The translations under genes and the position numbers were made by a program. Of a stretch of DNA of 43,749 nt, positions 1 through 7,392 are shown piece by piece (position 1 is the stretch's first letter; the number at the start of each line of letters is the position of its first letter). Where the stretch lies: assembly GCA_041746105.1 (NCBI GenBank), contig JBGTHP010000030.1, positions 1 to 43,749 of the forward strand, written 5' to 3'. Below the pieces are notes generated by a model. That model worked only from the letters and a program-made list of their open reading frames with translations. It was not told where the DNA came from and ran no database searches. The stretch is from JBFHRE01 sp041746105 (GTDB lineage: Bacteria; Actinomycetota; Acidimicrobiia; Spongiisociales; ZC4RG35).

Positions 1-140
1 AGATGGTGATGCCTGGCGATAATACGGAGATGACGGTTCAGTTGATCAACCCGATCGCGATGGTTGAGGGGTTGCGGTTCGCGATTCGTGAGGGTGGTCG
101 CACTGTCGGCGCCGGCAGAGTCGTCAAAATTTTGAAGTAA
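1..140 (+). CDS. tuf: Elongation factor Tu, C-terminal end (partial)
   Basis: This is the last 45 codons of EF-Tu, the GTPase that delivers aminoacyl-tRNA to the ribosome; the gene starts before the window. The visible peptide, read from nt 3, contains the conserved domain III tail, with VMPGDN early, then RFAIREGGRTVGAG and the terminal VVKILK. The stop is TAA at 138-140. It lies 66 bp before rpsJ, the usual str-to-S10 junction. The identification is secure although only the C-terminus can be seen. Confidence 0.96.
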   Translation, partial: MVMPGDNTEMTVQLINPIAMVEGLRFAIREGGRTVGAGRVVKILK

Positions 141-206
141 GGCAACCCGCTGGGCGGTGTTGGTCGCCTCCCGGACGCCCGCCGATATAGGAACGAGACA
201 CACAAA

Positions 207-515
207 ATGGCAGAACAGAAGATTCGGATCCGCCTCAAGGCGTATGACCACCAAGTGGTGGACGAGTCCGCGCGCAAAATCGCCGAGACCGTGATCCGGA
301 CCCAGGCCAAGATCAAGGGACCGGTACCACTACCGACCGAGATCCATCGCTACTGCGTGATCCGGGGTCCGCATGTGGACAAGACCTCGCGTGAACACTT
401 CGAATTGCGCATCCACAAGCGTCTGATCGACATCCTCGAGCCGACCCCGAAGACGGTTGACTCCTTGATGCGCCTCGATCTCCCAGCCGGCGTAGAAGTC
501 GAGATCAAGTTATGA
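207..515 (+). CDS. rpsJ: 30S ribosomal protein S10
   Basis: S10 is a 30S head protein that also serves as NusE in transcription antitermination. The 102-residue product has the usual length and the family signatures IRIRLKAYDH near the N-terminus, GPVPLPT at about 39-45 and HFELRIHKR at about 64-72. It is the first gene of the S10 operon. The 66-bp spacer after tuf holds an AT-rich GATATAGG stretch at 184-191 that could be a -10 box, but no convincing -35 partner was found. The spacing between the purine-rich AGGAACGAG and the ATG is longer than usual. Confidence 0.98.
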   Translation: MAEQKIRIRLKAYDHQVVDESARKIAETVIRTQAKIKGPVPLPTEIHRYCVIRGPHVDKTSREHFELRIHKRLIDILEPTPKTVDSLMRLDLPAGVEVEIKL

Positions 516-555
516 GCAGCACGCACCAGGTTTTATGCGTAATGGGGGATGCGAG

Positions 556-1200
556 ATGAACGCGATTCTTGGAGAGAAACTGGGGATGACCCAGATCTTC
601 GATGACAACGCTCGTGCCATCCCGGTCACGGTGATCCAGGCCGGACCTTGTCATGTCGTCCAGATCAAGCGCAACGAGACCGACGGATACACCGCGGTCC
701 AACTGGGTTATGGCGAAATCAAGCCGGGCCGGGTCAACAAGCCGACTGCCGGGCATTACGCCAAGGCGGGGGTTGTGCCTGCGCGCAACCTTGTCGAGGT
801 GCGAGTGGATGACCCCGATTCTTTCGAACTCGGCCAGGAGATCACCCTCGCCGACGCCTTCACCGCCGGCACCAAGGCCGATGTCACAGGGATTTCGAAA
901 GGCAAGGGGTTTGAAGGCGTGATGAAGCGCCACAACTTCAAAGGTCAGTCGGCCAGCCACGGAACCCACAAGAAACACCGCGCCCCAGGATCCATCGGCG
1001 CATGCGCCACACCCGCCAGGGTGTTCAAGGGATCCCGGATGGCAGGCCGCATGGGTGGCGAGCAGGTGACGACGCTCAACCTCGAGGTCGTCGCCGTCGA
1101 CAGCGAACGCGGCCTTTTGCTCCTTGGTGGTTCGGTGCCTGGTGCCAACGGGTCGCTCGTTTTCATTCGGGAAGCCGTGAAGGGAGGCGCCCGTGGCTGA
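556..1200 (+). CDS. rplC: 50S ribosomal protein L3
   Basis: L3 is an early assembly protein of the 50S subunit, reaching toward the peptidyl transferase centre. The chosen ATG at 556 gives the classical N-terminus MNAILGEKLGMTQIF and 214 residues. An in-frame ATG at 535 would add seven residues but would lose the GGGGGA Shine-Dalgarno sequence at 544-549, so it is rejected. The GKGFEGVMKRHNFKG loop and the KKHRAPGSIGACATPARVFKG segment are diagnostic. The 3' end overlaps rplD by 8 nt, which implies translational coupling. Confidence 0.97.
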   Translation: MNAILGEKLGMTQIFDDNARAIPVTVIQAGPCHVVQIKRNETDGYTAVQLGYGEIKPGRVNKPTAGHYAKAGVVPARNLVEVRVDDPDSFELGQEITLADAFTAGTKADVTGISKGKGFEGVMKRHNFKGQSASHGTHKKHRAPGSIGACATPARVFKGSRMAGRMGGEQVTTLNLEVVAVDSERGLLLLGGSVPGANGSLVFIREAVKGGARG

Positions 1201-1864
1201 TGTCAAGGCTCCGCTTTTCTCCGCCGATGGCGCATCCAAGGGCGACATCGCCCTCGACGCCGAGATCTTCGGGATCGAGCCAAACCTAACGGTCATGCAC
1301 CAGGTGGTCACCGCCCAGTTGGCGGGTGCCAGGGCAGGAACCCACTCCACCAAAACCCGTGCAGAGGTTCGTGGAGGCGGCCGCAAGCCATGGCGCCAGA
1401 AGGGCCTCGGGCGAGCGCGTCAGGGGTCAATCCGGGCACCGCATTGGGCGGGCGGTGGTATCGCCCACGGACCCAAACCTCGCGACTATTCACAGCGCAC
1501 GCCCAAGAAGATGAAGAGGCTCGCGTTGCACTCGGCCCTGTCGGCGAGAGCGTCGGAGGCGGCGATCACCGTCGTCGAGCCGCTCGATTGGACCGAGCCC
1601 AAGACCAAGCAGGCCGTCGCCTTTCTCGGCAAGGTCGGGGTAGCGGGTAAGACGCTGCTTGTGTTGAACCGGACCGACTCGGCCGCCGCCAGGGCGTTCC
1701 GCAATCTGCCGAACGTGATCATCTCAGAGCCGGGCCACGTCACGACCTATGACGTCTTGTGGTCGGATCGGGTGGTTTTCACCACCCACACGGTGGGGTC
1801 GATCGGGCGCGGCGGCTCGTACGAGGTCGCAGAAGACGACTTCGTCAAGGAGGCGAAAGCGTGA
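1193..1864 (+). CDS. rplD: 50S ribosomal protein L4
   Basis: L4 binds 23S rRNA domain I and lines the exit tunnel; in E. coli it also represses its own operon. The 223-residue protein starts at GTG 1193 inside the end of rplC. It contains the loop motif TKTRAEVRGGGRKPWRQKGLGRARQG in two readable blocks (TRAEVRGGG, PWRQKGLGRARQG) and the segment HGPKPRDY. No leader hairpin comparable to the E. coli S10 leader was recognised upstream. Identification is firm. Confidence 0.97.
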   Translation: MADVKAPLFSADGASKGDIALDAEIFGIEPNLTVMHQVVTAQLAGARAGTHSTKTRAEVRGGGRKPWRQKGLGRARQGSIRAPHWAGGGIAHGPKPRDYSQRTPKKMKRLALHSALSARASEAAITVVEPLDWTEPKTKQAVAFLGKVGVAGKTLLVLNRTDSAAARAFRNLPNVIISEPGHVTTYDVLWSDRVVFTTHTVGSIGRGGSYEVAEDDFVKEAKA

Positions 1865-2148
1865 AGAACCCAAGAGACATCATTTTCGAGCCGGTCGTAT
1901 CCGAAAAGTCCTACGGCCTGATCGAAAAGGCGAACACATACACCTTCCTGGTCGATCCACGGTCGAACAAGACCGAGATCAAACAAGCCATCCAATCCAT
2001 CTTCTCGGTGAAGGTGGAAAGAGTTGCCACCCAGAATCGCAAGGGCAAAACGAAACGGACGGGCTACGTGCTCGGCACCCGCAAACGCACCAAGCGGGCC
2101 CTCGTGACTCTGGCAGTCGGCGACTCGATCGAATTGTTCGGAGTCTGA
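1861..2148 (+). CDS. rplW: 50S ribosomal protein L23
   Basis: L23 sits at the tunnel exit, where trigger factor and SRP dock. The GTG at 1861 overlaps the rplD stop as GTGA and gives 95 residues, matching family length; a longer in-frame reading from 1759 is only a shadow inside rplD. Recognisable features are the N-terminal PRDIIFEPVVSEKSY, the central YTFLVDPRSNKTEIKQAI and the basic loop RKGKTKRTGY. Confidence 0.96.
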   Translation: MKNPRDIIFEPVVSEKSYGLIEKANTYTFLVDPRSNKTEIKQAIQSIFSVKVERVATQNRKGKTKRTGYVLGTRKRTKRALVTLAVGDSIELFGV

Positions 2149-2149
2149 A

Positions 2150-2983
2150 ATGGCAGTGAGAAAGACCAAGCCAACTTCTGCGGGGCGCCGTTTTCAGACG
2201 GTCTCGGACTTCGCGGATATCACGAAATCCGAGCCAGAGAAGTCCTTGCTTGCTCCAAAACCCAGGACCGGTGGTCGGAACACCCACGGTCGCGTGACAT
2301 CGCGTCACCGTGGTGGCGGACACAAACAAAAGTACCGCCTGATCGACTTCAGGCGCACCAAGGACGGCATCCCCGCCAAGGTCGCCGGAATCGAATACGA
2401 CCCGAACCGCAACGCTCGTATCGCGCTCCTTCACTACGCCGATGGGGAGAAGAGATACATACTCGCTCCTCTCGGTTTGAAGCCGGGCACCACCGTCGAG
2501 TCGGGCTCCAAGGCCGATATCCGACCAGGGAACGCATTGCCGTTGCGCAACATTCCGGCTGGAACGACCGTTCACGCGATCGAGATGCGGCCCGGTGGTG
2601 GAGCCAAGATGGCGCGCTCTGCCGGGGCATCGGTGCAGCTGATGTCCAAGGAGAACAATCTCGCACTTCTTCGTCTCCCCTCGGGAGAGATGAGACAGGT
2701 TTCTCTCGATTGCCGGGCAACGGTTGGCCAGGTGGGGAACACCGAGGCCGAGTTGATCAAGCTGGGCAAGGCCGGACGGAACCGCTGGAAGGGTGTTCGC
2801 CCTCAGACACGCGGTGTTGCCATGAACCCGGTCGATCACCCCCTCGGTGGTGGAGAAGGCAAGAGTTCGGGTGGGCGTCATCCGGTGAGCCCGTGGGGCA
2901 AACCAGAGGTCAGAACCCGCTCGAAGAAGAAGCAGTCGAGCAAGTACATAGTGCGCCGTCGAAGCACGAAGGGTCGGAGGTAA
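2150..2983 (+). CDS. rplB: 50S ribosomal protein L2
   Basis: L2 is a large primary rRNA-binding protein needed for subunit association and peptidyl transferase activity. The 277-residue product has the standard length and the landmarks GRVTSRHRGGGHKQKYRLIDF, GMNPVDHPLGGGEG-like text (here AMNPVDHPLGGGEGKSSGGRHPVSPWG, read in two parts) with the conserved histidine of the H-P-L-G-G-G loop, and a basic C-terminus. It begins 1 nt after the rplW stop and is followed 3 nt later by rpsS. Confidence 0.98.
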   Translation: MAVRKTKPTSAGRRFQTVSDFADITKSEPEKSLLAPKPRTGGRNTHGRVTSRHRGGGHKQKYRLIDFRRTKDGIPAKVAGIEYDPNRNARIALLHYADGEKRYILAPLGLKPGTTVESGSKADIRPGNALPLRNIPAGTTVHAIEMRPGGGAKMARSAGASVQLMSKENNLALLRLPSGEMRQVSLDCRATVGQVGNTEAELIKLGKAGRNRWKGVRPQTRGVAMNPVDHPLGGGEGKSSGGRHPVSPWGKPEVRTRSKKKQSSKYIVRRRSTKGRR

Positions 2984-2986
2984 AGG

Positions 2987-3271
2987 ATGGCACGGAGCCT
3001 GAAGAAAGGGCCCTTCGTCGACGATCACCTGATCGAAAAGATCGAAGCGCTCAACGCCAAGAACGAAAAGCGAGTGGTGAAAACGTGGAGCCGCCGCTCG
3101 ACGATCGTCCCTGACATGCTGGGTCACACGGTGGCCGTCCACGACGGGCGCAAACACGTCCCGGTTTACATCACCGAATCCATGGTCGGACACAAACTCG
3201 GTGAGTTCGCACCCACCCGTACCTTCCGGGGCCACGTGGACAAAAAAGACAAGGCGGCGAAGCGGCGATGA
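2987..3271 (+). CDS. rpsS: 30S ribosomal protein S19
   Basis: S19 pairs with S13 in the 30S head near the A-site tRNA. The 94-residue sequence opens with MARSLKKGPFVDDHLI and carries TWSRRSTIVPDMLGHTVAVHDGRKHVPVYI, with GHKLGEFAPTRTFRGH near the C-terminus, all diagnostic. The start ATG follows a GGAGG-type site at the rplB terminus, and the last 4 nt overlap rplV as ATGA. Confidence 0.98.
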   Translation: MARSLKKGPFVDDHLIEKIEALNAKNEKRVVKTWSRRSTIVPDMLGHTVAVHDGRKHVPVYITESMVGHKLGEFAPTRTFRGHVDKKDKAAKRR

Positions 3272-3609
3272 ACGTGAAAGCACAAGCCAAATATGTCAGG
3301 GAGTCCCCCAACAAGGTGCGTCGGGTGCTCGACCTGGTGCGCGGGTTGACCGTGACCGAAGCCGAAGCCGTGCTGCGTTTTGCCAACCGCGGAGCAGCCG
3401 AACCCGTGGTCAAAGTTCTGAAATCGGCAGTCGCCAACGCAGAGCACAATCATTCTCTTGACGCAGAAGACCTCTTCGTTGCCCAGGCCTATGCCGACGA
3501 GGGACCGACCCTCAAGCGATTCCGTCCTGCCGCTCGGGGTCGGGCAACGCGCATCAGAAAACGTACAAGCCACATAACCATCGTCGTAGCCAACAAGGAG
3601 GTGAACTGA
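3268..3609 (+). CDS. rplV: 50S ribosomal protein L22
   Basis: L22 lines the exit tunnel with a long beta-hairpin, where macrolide-resistance mutations occur. The 113-residue protein shows the typical core SPNKVRRVLDLVRGL at 11-25, AVANAEHNHSLDAEDLFV in the middle and the hairpin tip PTLKRFRPAARGRATRIRKRTSHITIVV at the C-terminus (seen in parts). The start overlaps the rpsS stop (ATGA) and the stop overlaps the rpsC start (TGATG). Confidence 0.97.
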   Translation: MNVKAQAKYVRESPNKVRRVLDLVRGLTVTEAEAVLRFANRGAAEPVVKVLKSAVANAEHNHSLDAEDLFVAQAYADEGPTLKRFRPAARGRATRIRKRTSHITIVVANKEVN

Positions 3610-4670
3610 TGGGGCAAAAAACCCACCCGTACGCCTTCAGACTTGGCGTCGTAAACGACTGGAAATCGAAGTGGTATTCCGACAAGGATTACGTCGCGCT
3701 CGTCAATGAAGATTGGAAAGTTCGCGAATACCTGATGGGAGAACTGCGCCGCGGAGCCGTGTCGAGAATCGACATCGAGCGCACGCGAGATCGTGTTGTT
3801 GTCGAAATCTATACCGCCCGGCCCGGTGTTGTGATCGGTCGCAAGGGCGCCGAAGCCGAGCGTCTTCGCGCCGAACTCGAGCAGATCGCCTCAAAACCGG
3901 TCAAGCTCAACATCATCGAGCTCAAGGACGCCGATACCGACGCCCAATTGCTCGCACAGGGGATCGCCGACCAACTCGAGAACCGTGTTGCTTTCCGGCG
4001 CGCGATGAAGAGAGCCGTCGCGGCTGCCATGAAGGCCGGCGCCGAAGGTGTCAGGGTGGAGGCCAAGGGCCGTCTCGGTGGATCCGAAATGGGACGCCGT
4101 GAGTGGTATCGGGAAGGCAGAGTCCCGCTTCATACCATCCGCGCCGACATCGACTTTGGGATGGCGACAGCCCGGACCAGCGTTGGGGCCGTCGGTATCA
4201 AGGTTCATGTCTACAAGGGCGATGTCGTCGGAGGCAGGGCTGCCACTCGCGAGAAGATCGCGGCCGAAGCAGAACTTGCTTCGGGCGGTCCTTCGCGCGG
4301 CCGGGCCGCACCTGCCAGGGCGAAGGCTGAGCAGGCTGCTGGAGCTGATAGAGTTCCACGTCTCATCGAAGCCGGCGGCGGCAAACGAATGGTTGAAGCC
4401 GGCGGTGGGAAATCCGATGGCAAGCGTCTCATCGAGGCCGGTGGTGGCAAGCGCCGCCTGGATCCAGAAGAGGCCGAGGCAGAATATCGCGAGGAGCGAA
4501 GTCTGGCCGCTGCCCTCGATTCGGAAATATCCGAGAAGAAAATCCCTGATGAGGATGCCGCACCGGTCGCGGACGAGCCAACCGAAGTGATCGACACCCC
4601 GTCGGTGACCGAGGCGGAATCGGCGGTCGAAGCGGGCTCGGACGCCGAAACAGCACAGGAAGAGGAGTGA
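3609..4670 (+). CDS. rpsC: 30S ribosomal protein S3 with long repeat-bearing C-terminal extension
   Basis: S3 forms part of the mRNA entry channel and its helicase. Residues 1 to about 215 are ordinary S3: the N-terminal MGQKTHPYAFRLGVV, a KH domain with VVIGRKGAEAERLRAEL at about 75-91, and the RLGGSEMGRREWYREGRVPLHTIRADI core. Total length is 353 residues, against roughly 210-280 in most bacteria. The added tail first has an Ala/Arg-rich linker. Next, at residues 251-282, come three copies of a nine- to ten-residue unit, (R)LIEAGGGKR, MVEAGGGKS and (R)LIEAGGGKR. It ends in a strongly acidic segment. The start overlaps rplV by 1 nt. Confidence 0.97.
   Translation: MGQKTHPYAFRLGVVNDWKSKWYSDKDYVALVNEDWKVREYLMGELRRGAVSRIDIERTRDRVVVEIYTARPGVVIGRKGAEAERLRAELEQIASKPVKLNIIELKDADTDAQLLAQGIADQLENRVAFRRAMKRAVAAAMKAGAEGVRVEAKGRLGGSEMGRREWYREGRVPLHTIRADIDFGMATARTSVGAVGIKVHVYKGDVVGGRAATREKIAAEAELASGGPSRGRAAPARAKAEQAAGADRVPRLIEAGGGKRMVEAGGGKSDGKRLIEAGGGKRRLDPEEAEAEYREERSLAAALDSEISEKKIPDEDAAPVADEPTEVIDTPSVTEAESAVEAGSDAETAQEEE
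4359..4454 (+). repeat. Imperfect in-frame repeat in the rpsC extension
   Basis: Three in-frame units are visible: 4359-4388 (RLIEAGGGKR), 4389-4415 (MVEAGGGKS) and 4425-4454 (RLIEAGGGKR), with a three-codon DGK linker before the last. The first and third units encode the same peptide but differ at several third positions, so the protein repeat has been kept while the DNA has drifted. Confidence 0.85.
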
Positions 4671-4677
4671 CCAGGTC

Positions 4678-5091
4678 ATGTTGATGCCAAAGCGCGTGAA
4701 ACACCGCAAGGTGCACCGCGGCCGCAGGACCGGCCCTGCCAAGGGTGGCACCAAGGTGACCTTTGGCGAGTACGGGATCCAGGCATTGGAAGCCGGATGG
4801 ATCACCGCCCGCCAGATCGAGTCGGCCCGTGTTGCCATCACCCGAACCGTCAAGAGAGGCGGGAAAGTGTGGATCACCGTCTTCCCGCAGAAGCCGGTCA
4901 CTCAGAAACCGGCGGAAACCCGAATGGGGTCTGGCAAGGGAAACCCTGAGTTCTGGGTCGCCGTGGTCAAGCCGGGCAGGGTCATGTTCGAGCTGGGCGG
5001 TGTCCCAGAGGAAATGGCCCGTGAGGCAATGCGACGTGCCGGTCACAAACTGCCGATCAAAACACGATTCGTGATGCGGGAGGAGATATGA
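4678..5091 (+). CDS. rplP: 50S ribosomal protein L16
   Basis: L16 organises the A-site tRNA region of the 50S subunit. The 137-residue sequence begins MLMPKRVKHRKVHRGR and contains FGEYGIQALEAGWITARQIESARVAITR and the loop PVTQKPAETRMGSGKGNPEFWVA, where KPAETRMGKGKG-type text is the family signature. The ATG at 4678 is preferred to the one at 4684 because L16 commonly begins with MLxPKR and because of the GAAGAGGAG ribosome-binding site at the end of rpsC. It overlaps rpmC by 4 nt. Confidence 0.97.
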   Translation: MLMPKRVKHRKVHRGRRTGPAKGGTKVTFGEYGIQALEAGWITARQIESARVAITRTVKRGGKVWITVFPQKPVTQKPAETRMGSGKGNPEFWVAVVKPGRVMFELGGVPEEMAREAMRRAGHKLPIKTRFVMREEI

Positions 5092-5315
5092 ACGCGACCG
5101 AACTGCGTGAGCTCTCCTACCAGGAGCTGACCGACAAGCTTTCCGAGGCGAAGGAAGAACTGTTCAACCTTCGCTTCCAGCTGGCCACCAACCAGCTCGA
5201 CAACACCGCCCGGATTCCGGCGGTCAAAAAAGAGATCGCCCGCATTCTCACAACGATGCGCGGTCAGGAAATCGAAGCGTGGCGCCAGCAAAACGCCACA
5301 GGGAAGGAAGCGTGA
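5088..5315 (+). CDS. rpmC: 50S ribosomal protein L29
   Basis: L29 is a small two-helix protein beside L23 at the tunnel exit. The 75-residue product contains ELRELSYQELTDKLSEAKEELFNLRFQLATNQLDN (seen in parts), with the family's EELFNLRFQLATGQL-like core and the ARI...VKKEIARILT helix. It is a few residues longer at the C-terminus than the usual 65-70. It is coupled on both sides, by ATGA with rplP and TGATG with rpsQ. Confidence 0.96.
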   Translation: MNATELRELSYQELTDKLSEAKEELFNLRFQLATNQLDNTARIPAVKKEIARILTTMRGQEIEAWRQQNATGKEA

Positions 5316-5572
5316 TGGAGGATAGAACTCGACGCAAAGTCCGCGTCGGTGTCGTCATCTCCGACGCGCGCGACAAGACGGTTACGGTCGAGATTCCGAC
5401 CCAGGCGAAACATCCACGCTACGACAAGATCGTGCGTCGTTCCGCCAAGTTCCACGCGCACGACGAGAACAACGATGCGCGCCTCGGCGACACGGTGCGG
5501 ATCATGGAAACCAAGCCGATGTCCAAACAGAAGCGCTGGCGTGTGGTCGAGGTCGTGGAGCGTGCGAGATGA
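5315..5572 (+). CDS. rpsQ: 30S ribosomal protein S17
   Basis: S17 is a primary 16S rRNA-binding protein with an OB fold. The ATG at 5315 overlaps the rpmC stop and gives 85 residues beginning MEDRTRRKVRVGVV; an in-frame ATG at 5279 would run back into rpmC without a ribosome-binding site. The signatures SDARDKTVTVEI, HPRYDKIVRRSAKFHAHDENN and GDTVRIMETKPMSKQKRWRVVEVVERA (in parts) are typical. It overlaps rplN by ATGA. Confidence 0.96.
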   Translation: MEDRTRRKVRVGVVISDARDKTVTVEIPTQAKHPRYDKIVRRSAKFHAHDENNDARLGDTVRIMETKPMSKQKRWRVVEVVERAR

Positions 5573-5937
5573 TTCAGCAGGAGTCGCGCCTCAAGGTCGC
5601 GGACAACAGCGGCGCCCGGCTGGTTCTCTGTATCCGTGTGCTCGGCGGAACCCGCCGGCGGTACGCCTCGAGCGGTGCCATCATTGTCTGCGCGGTCAAG
5701 GACGCCACGCCCGGAGGCAACGTCAAGAAGGGCGAAGTCGTCAAGGCCGTGGTCGTGCGAACGACCAAAGAGCGTCGCCGGCCAGATGGCACATATATCA
5801 GATTTGATGACAACGCCTGCGTGATCATCAACGACAACAACGAGCCACGAGGCACCCGTATTTTCGGGCCCGTGGCGCGTGAGTTGCGCGACCGCAAATT
5901 CATGCGGATCGTCTCGCTGGCGCCGGAGGTGATCTAG
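5569..5937 (+). CDS. rplN: 50S ribosomal protein L14
   Basis: L14 lies on the 50S interface and contacts 16S rRNA and L19. The 122 residues start MIQQESRLKVADNSGAR and include AIIVCAVKDATPGGNVKKGEVVKAVVVRT and the loop RFDDNACVIINDNNEPRGTRIFGPVARELR (in parts), exactly as in the family. The gene is coupled to rpsQ by ATGA, and rplX follows with no gap. Confidence 0.98.
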   Translation: MIQQESRLKVADNSGARLVLCIRVLGGTRRRYASSGAIIVCAVKDATPGGNVKKGEVVKAVVVRTTKERRRPDGTYIRFDDNACVIINDNNEPRGTRIFGPVARELRDRKFMRIVSLAPEVI

Positions 5938-6240
5938 ATGCGATTGCGTTCAGGTGACAAGGTGAAGGTTGTGGCCGGCAAGGATGCCGGCAAGGAGTCG
6001 CGCATCGACCGCGTCTTCCCTGAGAACAACAAGATCTTGGTGGAAGGCGTCAACACCGCCAAGAAACATCAGAAGGCCCGGAGCCAGACCATTCAGGGCG
6101 GCATCATCGATCGCGATATGCCGATCGATGCGTCGAATGTGATGATCGTCTGTGAAGACTGCGGTCCCACCCGGATCGGTGTCAGGGTCGACGACAAGGG
6201 CAAACACCGTATTTGCCGCAAATGCGGAGGTGACTTGTGA
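5938..6240 (+). CDS. rplX: 50S ribosomal protein L24, zinc-ribbon form
   Basis: L24 initiates 50S assembly. The 100-residue protein has the N-terminal KOW motif GDKVKVVAGKDAGKE (6-20), the segment VNTAKKHQKA and a C-terminal pair of CXXC motifs (Cys72/Cys75 and Cys93/Cys96), consistent with the zinc-ribbon version of L24 found in many bacteria. It begins directly after the rplN stop. The GTGA at its 3' end provides the start of rplE. Confidence 0.97.
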   Translation: MRLRSGDKVKVVAGKDAGKESRIDRVFPENNKILVEGVNTAKKHQKARSQTIQGGIIDRDMPIDASNVMIVCEDCGPTRIGVRVDDKGKHRICRKCGGDL

Positions 6241-6794
6241 CACCGAGGCTGAAAACCAAGTTTCAAGAAGAAGTCGCTCCCAAACTTCTCACAGACCTGG
6301 GCTTCACCAACCCGATGGAGATCCCGCGACTATCCAAGATCGTGGTGAACATGGGTGTCGGCGAAGCGGTCGCCGACAAGAAACAAATCGATTCTGCTGC
6401 GGAGGAACTATCTCTGATCACCGGGCAGAAACCGAGGATCAACATCTCGCGTAAGTCGATCGCGGGCTTCAAGATCCGCGAAGGTATGGCACTCGGAACC
6501 TCGGTTACCCTGCGGGGCGATCGGATGTGGGAGTTCTTCGATCGTCTTCTGGCGGTCGCCATTCCCAGAATCAGAGACTTTCGTGGGCTAAACTCCAAGT
6601 CGTTCGACGGCCGGGGTAACTACAGCTTTGGTGTGACAGAGCAGTTGATCTTCACCGAGATCGACTTCGACAGGGTCACCACCACACGAGGTATGGACAT
6701 AACGATCTGCACTACTGCCCGAACCAACGACCAGGCCAAGGCATTGCTCGAAGCGTTTGGGTTTCCCTTCCGCAAGCAGAGTGCCCAGGTCTGA
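6237..6794 (+). CDS. rplE: 50S ribosomal protein L5
   Basis: L5 binds 5S rRNA and contacts the P-site tRNA. The 185-residue product, from GTG 6237, has FTNPMEIPRLSKIVVNMGVGEA, the loop TGQKPRINISRKSIAGFKIREGMALGTSVTLRG (in parts), PRIRDFRGLNSKSFDGRGNYSFGVTEQ and the C-terminal TTARTNDQAKALLEAFGFPF, all diagnostic. The N-terminus includes a short basic RLKTKFQEEV helix, as in other actinobacteria. Confidence 0.97.
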   Translation: MTPRLKTKFQEEVAPKLLTDLGFTNPMEIPRLSKIVVNMGVGEAVADKKQIDSAAEELSLITGQKPRINISRKSIAGFKIREGMALGTSVTLRGDRMWEFFDRLLAVAIPRIRDFRGLNSKSFDGRGNYSFGVTEQLIFTEIDFDRVTTTRGMDITICTTARTNDQAKALLEAFGFPFRKQSAQV

Positions 6795-6807
6795 GCGGAG
6801 GAATTAG

Positions 6808-6993
6808 ATGGCCAAAAAATCAATGATCGCAAAAGCCAACCGCACCCCGAAGTTCAAGGTGCGCGGCTACAACCGCTGCAAGCGTTGTGGCCGTCCCCGC
6901 GCATATCTGCGCGACTTCGGAATGTGCCGTATATGTGTGAGAGAACTGGCGAGCCGGGGCGAACTGCCCGGGGTACGAAAGGCGTCGTGGTAA
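6808..6993 (+). CDS. rpsN: 30S ribosomal protein S14, type Z (zinc-binding)
   Basis: S14 is a 30S head protein. At 61 residues this is the short zinc-containing form, with Cys24 and Cys27 (CKRCGRP) and Cys40 and Cys43 (CRICVRE) as ligands, followed by the conserved GELPGVRKASW terminus. A GGAGGAA ribosome-binding site precedes the ATG. Actinobacteria often keep a second, zinc-free S14 elsewhere for zinc starvation; none is in this window. Confidence 0.98.
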   Translation: MAKKSMIAKANRTPKFKVRGYNRCKRCGRPRAYLRDFGMCRICVRELASRGELPGVRKASW

Positions 6994-6995
6994 CG

Positions 6996-7391
6996 ATGAT
7001 GACCGATCCAATCGCCGACATGTTGACGAGGATCCGCAACGCGGTGGCCGTTGGGCACCAGCGAGTGACGCTCCCTTCTTCGAAGATGAAAGAGTCGATC
7101 GCCAAGATCCTTGTTGCTGAAGGTTTTATAGATCGTTATGAAGTACAACCGGCCAAGACCGGCGGGACCTTGATGCTGGTCTTGCGTTATGGAGACCGCC
7201 GCGCACCCGCCATTCAGGGGCTTCGGCGGATCTCTAAGCCAGGTCACCGAATTTACCGCGCCGCGTCCGATATCGCCCGTGTTCAAGGCGGCTTGGGGCT
7301 GGCTGTTGTTTCGACGTCGCAGGGTCTGCTGTCGGACCGCGATGCCAGAAGGCGCAGCCTCGGCGGCGAGATCGTTTGCGAGGTTTGGTGA
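6996..7391 (+). CDS. rpsH: 30S ribosomal protein S8
   Basis: S8 binds helix 21 of 16S rRNA and in E. coli regulates the spc operon. ATG codons at 6996 and 6999 both fit (MMTDPIADMLTRIRNA); 6996 is used and gives 131 residues. The longer in-frame reading back to 6885 lies within rpsN and is rejected. Further signatures are LPSSKMKESIAKILVAEGFI and the C-terminal ISKPGHRIY...GGLGLAVVSTSQGLLSDRDARRRSLGGEIVCEVW (in parts). It starts 2 nt after rpsN and ends 1 nt before rplF. Confidence 0.97.
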   Translation: MMTDPIADMLTRIRNAVAVGHQRVTLPSSKMKESIAKILVAEGFIDRYEVQPAKTGGTLMLVLRYGDRRAPAIQGLRRISKPGHRIYRAASDIARVQGGLGLAVVSTSQGLLSDRDARRRSLGGEIVCEVW

Positions 7392-7392
7392 G

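Noticed and set aside
1979..3283. A 434-codon minus-strand frame across rplB and rpsS.
   Set aside because: It is the complement of highly conserved ribosomal genes with no start signal and no recognisable domain.
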